Positions 1 to 6,414 of a stretch of DNA of 6,838 nucleotides are shown here, piece by piece. The notes under the pieces are model-generated. The model worked only from the letters and a program-made list of their open reading frames with translations. It searched no databases and was not told the DNA's origin. Numbering within the stretch: position 1 is the first letter of the stretch; each line of letters begins with the position of its first letter. Source of the stretch: JAYZDB01 sp036338025 (lineage in GTDB: Bacteria > Planctomycetota > UBA1135 > UBA2386). A program made the translations under genes and the position numbers. The stretch is taken from NCBI GenBank assembly GCA_036338025.1, contig JAYZDB010000261.1, forward strand, positions 1 through 6,838, given 5' to 3'.

Positions 1-180
1 GATCTCGCGCGGGCCGCATTCACCGATAGAGACTCTGGGCCCTATGAGAGCTTTCAACCCAAGGACGTGAAGTACTTCAACTGGCGCTTCATCATGAAGA
101 ACAACGTCGAAAGTTCTCCACCGGTATCTCCACAAATCGAGTCGTTTTCCATCGCATACCGTCTTACCGAGAGCAAGTAG
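1..180 (+). CDS. C-terminal end of an unidentified protein (5' end outside window)
   Basis: Frame 1 is open from the first base and ends at the TAG at 178-180, giving 59 residues of the C-terminus. The segment contains KYFNWRFIMKNN followed by SPPVSPQIESFSIAYRL, a pattern of an aromatic-rich beta strand, a short loop with 'SP', and a last strand ending in 'xYR'. I associate such tails with the final beta-sandwich repeat of large extracellular proteins, but no catalytic motif is visible and the family cannot be named from this fragment. It does not carry the GxGC-type C-terminal module seen in three other proteins here. It is convergent with the next gene, and a hairpin between them probably ends transcription. 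The reading frame is well supported by the absence of stops and plausible composition; the function is unknown. Confidence 0.7.
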   Translation, partial: DLARAAFTDRDSGPYESFQPKDVKYFNWRFIMKNNVESSPPVSPQIESFSIAYRLTESK

Positions 181-290
181 AGACGGGATCGAATAGACCG
201 CTGTCAGGACTACCCGCCGCGACGAAGCCCACGTGCATGGGCCTGTGACCGGCACCGAGAGCCACCGACACACGACGTCTGCAAACGCAA

Positions 291-319
291 CCGCCCGCCG
301 GCTGTTCACCGGAGGGCGG
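291..319. terminator. Hairpin between convergent genes, probable bidirectional terminator
   Basis: Bases 291-301 (CCGCCCGCCGG) pair with 309-319 (CCGGAGGGCGG): ten G/C pairs with one G-A mismatch, around a 7-base loop (302-308). On the plus strand it is followed by ACTTTTGG; on the minus strand by TTGCGTTTGC, so both sides have short T-rich stretches but no long U tract. It lies between a plus-strand gene ending at 180 and a minus-strand gene ending at 341, where a shared terminator would be expected. The structure is read directly from sequence; the terminator role is inferred. Confidence 0.5.
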
Positions 320-340
320 ACTTTTGGGGAGGTCGCCGGG

Positions 341-1531
341 TCAGGTTCCGACTTCGAGCTTCATGCCCGCGGTAAAGGAAACGCCTTCCGCGGCACCCGC
401 GTCGAGCTGCAGCACCTGGACGTACACGGTGGCCGGCGTCGCGGGCATGGTCAGCGGGATTTGAAGCTCGTGGTCTTGGGTGAATGGCATCCCCGTCGCG
501 ATGGTGAATGGCATGGGAACCGGCAGGACGAGAATCGGGAGCACGAGCAACTCACCCTGGAGGAAGGGTTGCGTGAGCGTGCTCACACCGAGCAGCACCA
601 TGGCGGAACTGGGTGCGCCCGATGAATTCTCGGCCGTCAACGCGACCTTGCTACCCAGCGTGGGATGACCCGTGAGGCTGATGGCCGGCGCGCAGCTCGT
701 CCCGCCGTACTGACCGTATCGACCCCCTCTCGGTGTTCCCTTCGTGCCCAATCCGTAGTGCGTCGCACTCGCCGCGCGTGGCGTACCGGAGACGTCGCGC
801 ACCTGCAGCATGTTGAGCAAGCCCCAGGTCGCCTTGAGCGGAGGAGTCGTGTTCGGGTTCGCGTCCTGATCCCAACAGGTAAACGTCTGGGTCCCGCCCG
901 CTGCGGCCACGAAGACGCCGGTCGCAACCTGACCCTTGATGGCATTGCCCGTGGTCATGAAGATGCCACCCTTGCCTTCTCGACCACCATTGCCGTCATC
1001 CCATTCGACGAGGACTGGCTTCGATAGGGCGCACCAGAGCTGGATCTGATAGGTGTTCCCGGGCGTCAACCCCGAGATCGTGTTGATCCTGGAGTGATCG
1101 CCTGGCCGTATGTGCTTCCCGGTGCTGAGGCCGAGGTTGTACGCGGCGTTGGGCGTGATGCCATTACCCATTCCGTTCGCTCTTTGCCACGGCATGTTGA
1201 CCGTGTAGCCACCGCTCGTGAAGTCGGGCCAGTACATGACGCCATTCGACACCGGGCCGCCATTCGTCATGACCTTCTTGTTCCAGTGGCCACGATCGGC
1301 CTGGAAGTGCACGCCGTTGACGACGGTCGCGCACGGTTCCGGGCCCAGGTTGACCGCGATGCACAACTTGCCGGCGGTGATGACATCCTTCTCGTCGACG
1401 AGGTCGTTGACGAATAACCAGGTGATCTTGGCTTGAGCCGGGACGGCGGCGATGGTCAGGCCGAGGGTGGTCAACGCTGCGGTGGCGAAGGTGAGTACGG
1501 ACCCGGTCTGCTTTGCTGGGTGGGATTGCAT
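341..1531 (-). CDS. Secreted two-domain protein with GxGC-type C-terminal module
   Basis: A 396-residue exported protein of unknown function. Residues 1-34 form a Sec signal peptide: basic N-terminus with K7, a hydrophobic stretch from about 11 to 30, and an AxA-type site PAQA|K at 34/35. The ATG at 1531 is preferred over an in-frame TTG at 1555 because it places the signal peptide at the N-terminus and has GGAGA nine bases upstream. Residues about 35-250 look like one all-beta domain: 'AVN.G' then VVNGVHF (70-76), GLTPGNTYQIQLW (154-166) and LLNMLQVRDVSG (238-249), an arrangement I associate with extracellular jelly-roll-like domains of Planctomycetota and Verrucomicrobia. Residues about 275-396 are the shared module, starting YGGTSC (275-280) and ending KLEVGT. 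The second Cys of that module, present in the other two copies here, is Glu327. No catalytic residues are recognisable. It is transcribed divergently from the M43 protease, which suggests but does not prove shared regulation. Confidence 0.85.
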   Translation of the reverse strand: MQSHPAKQTGSVLTFATAALTTLGLTIAAVPAQAKITWLFVNDLVDEKDVITAGKLCIAVNLGPEPCATVVNGVHFQADRGHWNKKVMTNGGPVSNGVMYWPDFTSGGYTVNMPWQRANGMGNGITPNAAYNLGLSTGKHIRPGDHSRINTISGLTPGNTYQIQLWCALSKPVLVEWDDGNGGREGKGGIFMTTGNAIKGQVATGVFVAAAGGTQTFTCWDQDANPNTTPPLKATWGLLNMLQVRDVSGTPRAASATHYGLGTKGTPRGGRYGQYGGTSCAPAISLTGHPTLGSKVALTAENSSGAPSSAMVLLGVSTLTQPFLQGELLVLPILVLPVPMPFTIATGMPFTQDHELQIPLTMPATPATVYVQVLQLDAGAAEGVSFTAGMKLEVGT

Positions 1532-1540
1532 GATGTGAGT

Positions 1541-1545
1541 TCTCC
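1541..1545 (-). promoter_or_regulatory. Ribosome binding site deciding the start at 1531
   Basis: On the minus strand GGAGA stands nine bases before the ATG at 1531-1529. It supports this ATG rather than the upstream in-frame TTG at 1555. None of the other complete genes in the window has an equally clear Shine-Dalgarno sequence. Confidence 0.5.
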
Positions 1546-1751
1546 AAAGAGGCAAGCCTCGTCGACGAGACCGGTGGATGAGCGTTCCGAGGGGCCATCA
1601 ACGGTATCATGTCGCGGTGTCAGCTGAATGTAGCGCCGTGATGTTTGTTGGCTCGTCCAATTTCTTGACCACCATATGGAACAGTCCGATGTTTGCGCCG
1701 ACTCGTTGCTGTCGGCATCTCCAAAACACGTGTACCGTCCCTGCGCGACTA

Positions 1752-1780
1752 TTCCCACCGACCGCATATTGGGATATCCT
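1752..1780 (+). promoter_or_regulatory. Weak sigma70-like promoter candidate for the M43 protease gene
   Basis: TTCCCA at 1752-1757 matches four of six bases of the -35 consensus, and TATCCT at 1775-1780 matches four of six of the -10 consensus, with the ideal 17-base spacer. Transcription would start about 60 bases before the ATG at 1846. A two-hexamer match of this quality can occur by chance. Confidence 0.25.
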
Positions 1781-1845
1781 CTGCTGCAACGGTGGCACCA
1801 TGCCATTCCGCCATTCAGACACTCCAACAAGTCACCTCCACTACC

Positions 1846-3144
1846 ATGGTCTCACGCCTCGTCGCCATACTCTCGCTCACCCTGCTCGTGCTTCCCGCCC
1901 AGGCCCAGAGACTGCGCTGCGGCACCCCGGCACTGGACTACGCGGCCGGTGCGCCCGGTGATGGGCCGACGGATTGCGGCTACTTGACCAACAAACCGCA
2001 GTCGATGTACGACCCGACGTTCCTCTACCACATCCCGGTGGTGTTCCACGTCATCCAGAACACCGCAGGGAACGGCCGCCTCAACCTTTCCACGCTCCAG
2101 GACCAGATCGACATCTTGAACGAGGACTTCCAGGCGATCGCCGGTTCGCCGGGCGCCCCCGGAACCAACGGAATGATCCGCTTCCACCTGGCAACCGAGG
2201 ATCCCGGCGGGAAACCCACCAATGGCGTCACCTACACGACGAACAACAACTGGTACAACGACAACGGCAAGTACTGGAACACGCTGGCGTGGGATACCAA
2301 CCGCTATCTGAACATCTACACCAACGCGGTACCCTGCTGCTACGGCTACATTTCCTTGTGGGCGTCACGGGGCGCTGCCGGTAAGGCGAAAGATCGTGTG
2401 GTGCTATGGTGGGAGGCGGTTGGGCGGAAACCCACGAATGGCTGGCCCAAGAACATGGGCCGCACCGCCACCCACGAGGTCGGCCACTACCTTGGCCTTT
2501 ACCACACTTTTGATGGCGGCTGCGGCACGGCCTCCAATTGCTACGGAACCGGCGACCTGATCTGCGACACCAACATGGAAGCCAAGGACACCACTGGCTG
2601 TCCAACGTCGAAGAGCTCGTGCGGCAACTCGGATCCGATTCACAACTACATGGACTACTCAGACGACCCTTGCTTGTGGGAGTTCACCCCCGAGCAGGTC
2701 AATCGCATGCGTTGCACGCTCGTGCACTGGCGGCCCAAGCTCTTTTCCTTGAGCGCCAACGCAACCTCGCTCGGTACTGGTTGTATCGCGAGCGGTCAGC
2801 CGCCCGCCTTGTCCGGCACCCCTCCAGTGCTCGGTAAAACCGCAAAGGTATCCGTCCGTAGCGCGCCGCAGTCCAAGCCCGGCATGAATATTCTCGGTGC
2901 CCCACACGCGGGGATCAAATTTGGTCCGACCTGCGTGGTCTACGTCGATCTCGGCTTGCCTATCATTACGATCCCCTTCCTCACCGACGGTACAGGATCA
3001 TGGCAGACGCCCGCGATCTCGGTCGGCACATCGACTTCGCTTCTGGGTACGACTGTCGGTTGGCAAGCCGGAATCCATGACCCTGCGACCGTGCCGTTCA
3101 GCCTCGCACTGACCAACGGGCTGCGCTTACGGATCGGGCGCTGA
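1846..3144 (+). CDS. Secreted zinc metalloprotease, peptidase family M43 (pappalysin/cytophagalysin type), with GxGC-type C-terminal module
   Basis: A 432-residue exported endopeptidase. Residues 1-20 are a signal peptide (VAILSLTLLVLPAQA, cleavage near A20/Q21). RLRCGTP at 22-28 resembles the Cys-containing prodomain motif of M43 zymogens, so C25 may hold the zinc in the latent form. The M43 core runs from about 60 to 300: IPVVFHVI (63-70), LNEDF (91-95), a YLNIY strand (154-158), the metzincin zinc motif HEVGHYLGLYH (H210, H214, H220 as ligands, E211 as base), and the Met-turn NYMDYSDDPC with M269. FTPEQVNRM (280-288) follows as is usual in this family. Many Cys (164, 165, 226, 232, 240, 252, 259, 276, 290) suggest disulfides and an extracytoplasmic location. 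Residues about 309-432 are the shared C-terminal module with C313 and C363. The ATG at 1846 is chosen because it puts the signal peptide at the N-terminus; the frame stays open upstream to 1693, but that extension looks non-coding. No Shine-Dalgarno is visible. Substrate unknown. Confidence 0.92.
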   Translation: MVSRLVAILSLTLLVLPAQAQRLRCGTPALDYAAGAPGDGPTDCGYLTNKPQSMYDPTFLYHIPVVFHVIQNTAGNGRLNLSTLQDQIDILNEDFQAIAGSPGAPGTNGMIRFHLATEDPGGKPTNGVTYTTNNNWYNDNGKYWNTLAWDTNRYLNIYTNAVPCCYGYISLWASRGAAGKAKDRVVLWWEAVGRKPTNGWPKNMGRTATHEVGHYLGLYHTFDGGCGTASNCYGTGDLICDTNMEAKDTTGCPTSKSSCGNSDPIHNYMDYSDDPCLWEFTPEQVNRMRCTLVHWRPKLFSLSANATSLGTGCIASGQPPALSGTPPVLGKTAKVSVRSAPQSKPGMNILGAPHAGIKFGPTCVVYVDLGLPIITIPFLTDGTGSWQTPAISVGTSTSLLGTTVGWQAGIHDPATVPFSLALTNGLRLRIGR

Positions 3145-3217
3145 TGGACTGAACGAGCGGCCCGATAGTTTGGGGCTACCTCTCGATTCCCGAGACTCCC
3201 TCGCGAACTCTTCTGCA

Positions 3218-4285
3218 ATGCCGGAACCCGTACGCATCGCGATCTTTGGTAACTCCCACGCCCAAGGTGTGCAGCTACCCGCGTTGGCTCACATCGGCCA
3301 CAACCAGGTCATCGGCATCGCCGGCATGGACGCGCAAAAAGCCCAGGCGACAGCTGATCGCTTCGGTTTCTCCCATGCGACAACAGACTGGCGCGAGTTG
3401 TTGGAACTCGAACCCGACCTCGTGATGGTCACCACGCCGGTGGATCTGCACGCTGAGATGGTCCGTACGTCCCTGCATGCGGGCGCCGTCGTGCTGTGCG
3501 AGAAGCCCTTCACCCACCGGGTTGAGGATGCTGAAGAGCTCAGCGAACTGGCGCGCGGGCGTCTGGCACTGGTCGATTTTCAGCTGCGTTTCAATCCGTA
3601 TCGAATCAAGATGCGCGAGTTATGCCACGCGGGATTTGTTGGTGATGTGCAGCAGATCCAGGCGGACCTGGTGCTGGAAACCCCGACCTTTGCAGGTCGT
3701 CCTTTCACCTGGTGGTCGCAGGCGGAGCGCGGCGGCGGCGCGCTCGGCGCGATTGGTTCGCACATGATCGATGGGATTGAATGGATGTTCGGGTCTGTGT
3801 CATCGGTGTGGGCGAAGTTGACCACCCTGATCAAGAAACGCTTGGACGCAGCGGGTGTCGAACGTGACGTGACATCCGATGACCTGGCCGAGGTCTGGCT
3901 CGAACTCGAAAGCGGTGCGCGGGCAGCGGTGACCGTAAGTCTCGCGCTGCGTGGGGAAGCGCGCTGGTTCGTGGAGGTGTCGGGCAGCCAGGGCACCCTG
4001 CGGCTCGAGCGCGAAGAAAAACTAACCGGCTGCCAACACGGTGAGCAGATGACTACCATCCCAGTCGAGCAGGGTTGGCAGCCACCTGAGACCTATGGGA
4101 TTCAGGGGCGCGGGCCTTTTGCTGCGATGAATGGTCCGTTTCTGCGCGCCGTGATCGACGCGGTTGCCCGGGGCGACTCCCAGTTACCTGGAGCTGCGAC
4201 ATTCGACGATGGCCTCGCCAATGTACGGGTCCTCGAAGCAGCGCGGGAGTCGTCGAGCGCTGGTGGTATTGCAATCCCTGGATAA
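3218..4285 (+). CDS. Gfo/Idh/MocA family NAD(P)-dependent oxidoreductase
   Basis: A 355-residue cytoplasmic protein of the usual length for this family, whose members oxidise or reduce sugars, inositols and related alcohols using a bound or diffusible NAD(P). The N-terminal Rossmann domain covers about 5-120: RIAIFGNSHAQGVQLPAL (6-23), VIGIAGMD (31-38), the PDLVMVTTP strand (66-74) and the hallmark EKP at 95-97, whose Lys is normally catalytic or cofactor-contacting. The C-terminal alpha/beta domain has RFNPY (124-128) and GGGALGAIGSHMIDGIEWMFG (172-192) with the expected H182 and D185. The dinucleotide loop is unusual: FGNSHAQG appears one residue shorter than the common GxGxxAxG form and lacks its second Gly. 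The start at 3218 is preferred to an in-frame ATG at 3170, since the 16 extra residues precede the first Rossmann strand and look non-coding. It lies 73 bases after the protease gene and 97 bases before the DapA-family gene, loose spacing for an operon. The substrate cannot be told from sequence. Confidence 0.9.
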   Translation: MPEPVRIAIFGNSHAQGVQLPALAHIGHNQVIGIAGMDAQKAQATADRFGFSHATTDWRELLELEPDLVMVTTPVDLHAEMVRTSLHAGAVVLCEKPFTHRVEDAEELSELARGRLALVDFQLRFNPYRIKMRELCHAGFVGDVQQIQADLVLETPTFAGRPFTWWSQAERGGGALGAIGSHMIDGIEWMFGSVSSVWAKLTTLIKKRLDAAGVERDVTSDDLAEVWLELESGARAAVTVSLALRGEARWFVEVSGSQGTLRLEREEKLTGCQHGEQMTTIPVEQGWQPPETYGIQGRGPFAAMNGPFLRAVIDAVARGDSQLPGAATFDDGLANVRVLEAARESSSAGGIAIPG

Positions 4286-4382
4286 CTACCGGTTGAACCC
4301 GACGGCCTGCGCTTGAGCTAGCCACACCGACCATCTACCGTCTCGTGCGTTCCAGGCAGCCATACCCAAGCACAAAGAATCC

Positions 4383-5282
4383 ATGCCGCGACACGTAGAC
4401 TGGACCGGGGTGTTTCCCGCGGTTCCGACCCAGTTCCACGATGACTTCTCCCTCGACGTGCCGTCGACCCAGCAGCATGTCGAAGCCTTGCTGGAGGCCG
4501 GCATCCACGGACTCGTCATGCTCGGGACGATCGGTGAGAACTGCTCGCTGAGCCTCGACGAGAAGGTCCAGGTCCTGCGCGCAACCCGCGAAATCGTGGG
4601 CGACAAGGTGCCGATCCTGAACGGGATCGCTGAATTCACTACACAGGGTGCCTGCGATACCGGATGCGCGGCGAAGGAAGCCGGGGTGGATGGACTGATG
4701 CTGATGCCTGCCATGGTCTACAAGGCAGATCCCCGCGAGACGATCAATCACTACCGCACTGTGGCTGGGGCCGTCGACCTACCCATCATGTGCTACAACA
4801 ACCCACCAGTGTACGGCGTGGATATCACGCCAGCGATGTTCCAGGAACTCGCTGATGTCGACAACCTCGCCGTTATCAAGGAGGCCTCGGGCGATGTCCG
4901 TCGCATCACCGACCTCTTCAATGCTCTCGGGGATCGGTACAAGATCTTCTCCGGTGTCGACGACGTGGCACTCGAGAGCATCATGCTCGGTTGTACCGGT
5001 TGGGTTTCGGGTCTGGTCGATGCCTTCCCGGGCGAGAATCGTCTGATGTGGGACGCTGCGATCGCTAAGGACTATGAGCGGGCCCGCGAGATCTATCGCT
5101 GGTACATGCCGATGCTGCAGTTCGATAGCCACCCCAAGCTGGTTCAGTACATCAAGCTGACCTGCCAGGAGATGGGCTTTGGTCGCGAGACGGTGCGCGC
5201 ACCGCGCTTGCCCCTGGTTGGTGACGAGCGTGAGCAGATCCTCAAGATCGTGCGCGACAGCGCCGCCAGCCGGCCTCAATAG
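4383..5282 (+). CDS. DapA/N-acetylneuraminate lyase superfamily enzyme, candidate LhpC-like pyrroline-4-hydroxy-2-carboxylate deaminase
   Basis: A 299-residue TIM-barrel class I aldolase/dehydratase. Seen: VFPAVPTQFHDDFSLD near the N-terminus, the GTIGEN loop at 48-53 (usually GTTGE), MCYNNPPVYG with the general acid/base Tyr at Y138, and VIKEASGD with the Schiff-base Lys at K166. After Y138 the sequence is NNPPV, so the position of the carboxylate-binding Arg138 of E. coli dihydrodipicolinate synthase is V143 here. That argues against lysine biosynthesis; the motif also differs from the YNIP form of sialate lyases and the YNYP form of keto-deoxygluconate aldolases. The overall pattern, with LGTIGENCSL, MPAMVY and FPGEN, resembles DapA-family proteins I associate with hydroxyproline or related imino acid gene clusters, where LhpC deaminates pyrroline-4-hydroxy-2-carboxylate to 2-oxoglutarate semialdehyde. 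The neighbouring mu-crystallin-type reductase gene supports that reading. Family assignment is firm; the specific reaction is an inference at about even odds. No Shine-Dalgarno is evident before the ATG. Confidence 0.9.
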   Translation: MPRHVDWTGVFPAVPTQFHDDFSLDVPSTQQHVEALLEAGIHGLVMLGTIGENCSLSLDEKVQVLRATREIVGDKVPILNGIAEFTTQGACDTGCAAKEAGVDGLMLMPAMVYKADPRETINHYRTVAGAVDLPIMCYNNPPVYGVDITPAMFQELADVDNLAVIKEASGDVRRITDLFNALGDRYKIFSGVDDVALESIMLGCTGWVSGLVDAFPGENRLMWDAAIAKDYERAREIYRWYMPMLQFDSHPKLVQYIKLTCQEMGFGRETVRAPRLPLVGDEREQILKIVRDSAASRPQ

Positions 5283-5290
5283 CCTCGATC

Positions 5291-5305
5291 TGGCCAGCTC
5301 GGCCA
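5291..5305. terminator. Short hairpin between convergent metabolic genes
   Basis: TGGCC (5291-5295) pairs with GGCCA (5301-5305) around a 5-base loop in the 31-base gap between the stops at 5282 and 5314. An overlapping alternative pairs GGCCA with TGGCT at 5311-5315. There is no T tract on either side, so termination here is only a possibility suggested by position. Confidence 0.25.
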
Positions 5306-5313
5306 CTGACTGG

Positions 5314-6258
5314 CTAGGTGTTGACTACACTGTAGGCGAGACCCGCACCGACCAGGTCACTGAGCGCCATCCCGATCGACTTGAACAGGGTGATCTCGTC
5401 CGCGCTCTCCCGCAGGGCGACCGTGCCGGCACACATCTCGGTGAGTTCGCCGAGGACGCTCTCCTTGGTAATTACGCCCTCCGAGATCGGCACCAGGATC
5501 TCTCCGCCTTCCTTGAAGCAGTTGACGTAGCTGTCGGCGTAGAGCCTGGCTTTCGCGACCAGCGCGGTGTCACACTCGCGCTTGGTCGCATGGTGGTTAC
5601 CGATGAAGTCGGTGTGGGTGCCCGGCTTGATCCAGTCGCCGCAGACCAGCGGATCGGGCGAACCAGTTGCCGACACGACGATGTCGACCTCGCCGCAGGC
5701 TGATGCAACATCGCTCGCAACCGCGAAGTCGATGCCTGGCAACTCGGCGGCCATCTGGTCGATGACGGTCTGCGCTTTTGTTGCATCGCGACCCCACACC
5801 ATGACTCGTTCGAGTGGCCGTACGCTGGCCTGTGCCCGGATGATGTAGGAGGCCAGATTGCCGGTACCGAGCAGAAGAAGACTCTTCGAGTCCTCGCGCG
5901 ACAGGAGCCGCGAGGCCAGGCCCGAGATCCCTGCGGTGCGCCAGTAGGTGACGCTGGTGCCATCGACCAGCGCGAGCGGCTCGCCATGCTTGCGATCGAA
6001 GATCAGGATCTTTGAATACAGACCGTCGTATTCCGGCCGCGGGTTGTCCGGAAAGTAGGTGAACGCCTTGACGCCGATGATGGACTCATTCCACGACGGC
6101 AGCACGGCGAATGCGTCGGTGTTGTCTGCCTTGTCATCGAGCAGGAACACCTGGCGCGGCGGCATCTGGAATTCGCCAGCGAACGCGTTCTGCAGGGCGT
6201 CGACCAGGTCGGGATAGCGAAGGGCAGAGTGGACTTGGTCGGCGCTGATGATCTTCAT
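5314..6258 (-). CDS. Ornithine cyclodeaminase/mu-crystallin family protein, candidate delta1-pyrroline-2-carboxylate reductase
   Basis: A 314-residue cytoplasmic NAD(P)-dependent protein, normal length for the family. Seen: IGVKAF (61-66) with conserved K64, WRTAGISGLAS (106-116) with R107, the nucleotide loop LLGTGNLAS (129-137) followed by VMVWGRD (152-158), the DIVVSATGSPDPLV segment (192-205), DFIGNHHATKREC (217-229) and the C-terminal signature ITLFKSIGMALSDL (289-302). K64 and R107 match substrate carboxylate ligands of the family. By eye, the position of catalytic Asp228 of Pseudomonas putida ornithine cyclodeaminase (in GGDCPGKTE) is H222 here, which points away from true cyclodeaminase activity and towards the ketimine reductase branch (mu-crystallin, LhpI) that reduces pyrroline-2-carboxylate to proline. 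R157 after the second Rossmann strand could favour NADPH. The gene is convergent with the DapA-family gene, so the two are not co-transcribed although they may act in one pathway. No Shine-Dalgarno is seen at the ATG at 6258. Alanine dehydrogenase-like or opine/siderophore-type activities remain possible. Confidence 0.9.
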   Translation of the reverse strand: MKIISADQVHSALRYPDLVDALQNAFAGEFQMPPRQVFLLDDKADNTDAFAVLPSWNESIIGVKAFTYFPDNPRPEYDGLYSKILIFDRKHGEPLALVDGTSVTYWRTAGISGLASRLLSREDSKSLLLLGTGNLASYIIRAQASVRPLERVMVWGRDATKAQTVIDQMAAELPGIDFAVASDVASACGEVDIVVSATGSPDPLVCGDWIKPGTHTDFIGNHHATKRECDTALVAKARLYADSYVNCFKEGGEILVPISEGVITKESVLGELTEMCAGTVALRESADEITLFKSIGMALSDLVGAGLAYSVVNT

Positions 6259-6414
6259 GGCACTTGCGGAGCTATTGAATGAGAGTGGGCTTTAGATACA
6301 AGCCGAATCTGGCATGGGACCGGGTGAACGGATCGCGCCTAGATCGAAGGCAGACCCACCACTCCGTGAAGGCTCCCGAGGGCAAGCACTCGGTCGTCAT
6401 CGGGTTGGACACCT

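Larger units (their letters stand above)
1532..1845. other. Divergent intergenic region of 314 bases
   Basis: This stretch separates the divergently transcribed secreted protein and the M43 protease, so promoters for both should lie here. It is visibly less GC-rich around 1640-1700 and 1760-1780. I found one weak plus-strand promoter candidate (listed separately) and no convincing minus-strand promoter, operator-like palindrome, tRNA or riboswitch. Small open frames cross it on both strands, but none has a start signal, a signal peptide or a recognisable motif. Confidence 0.6.

Noticed and set aside
1532..1555. TTG start eight codons upstream for the minus-strand secreted protein
   Set aside because: The GGAGA ribosome binding site lies inside this extension and points to the ATG at 1531.
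1665..1670. TTGACC as a -35 element for the protease gene
   Set aside because: No acceptable -10 hexamer stands 16-18 bases downstream.
1833..1839. CACCTCC just before the protease start
   Set aside because: It is the complement of a Shine-Dalgarno sequence rather than one itself; seven bases in this composition are readily explained by chance.
1693..1845. 51-codon N-terminal extension of the protease reading frame
   Set aside because: It would bury the signal peptide inside the protein, has no start signal, and overlaps the expected promoter region.
3580..4059. 159-codon minus-strand open frame inside the Gfo/Idh/MocA gene
   Set aside because: Composition is rich in Ser, Arg and Pro as expected for an antisense shadow, with no start signal or motif.
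4779..5306. 175-codon open frame on the minus strand, antisense to the DapA-family gene
   Set aside because: No recognisable motif. Long antisense frames are expected opposite GC-rich genes, and the plus-strand protein has clear catalytic motifs.
5179..5703. 174-codon plus-strand open frame across the convergent gene ends
   Set aside because: It is a shadow of the DapA-family 3' end and of the mu-crystallin-type gene in other frames; its residues show no domain pattern.
6376..6393. CCGAG/CTCGG hairpin downstream of the right-edge gene
   Set aside because: Only five pairs with an 8-base loop and no T tract; too weak to call a terminator.
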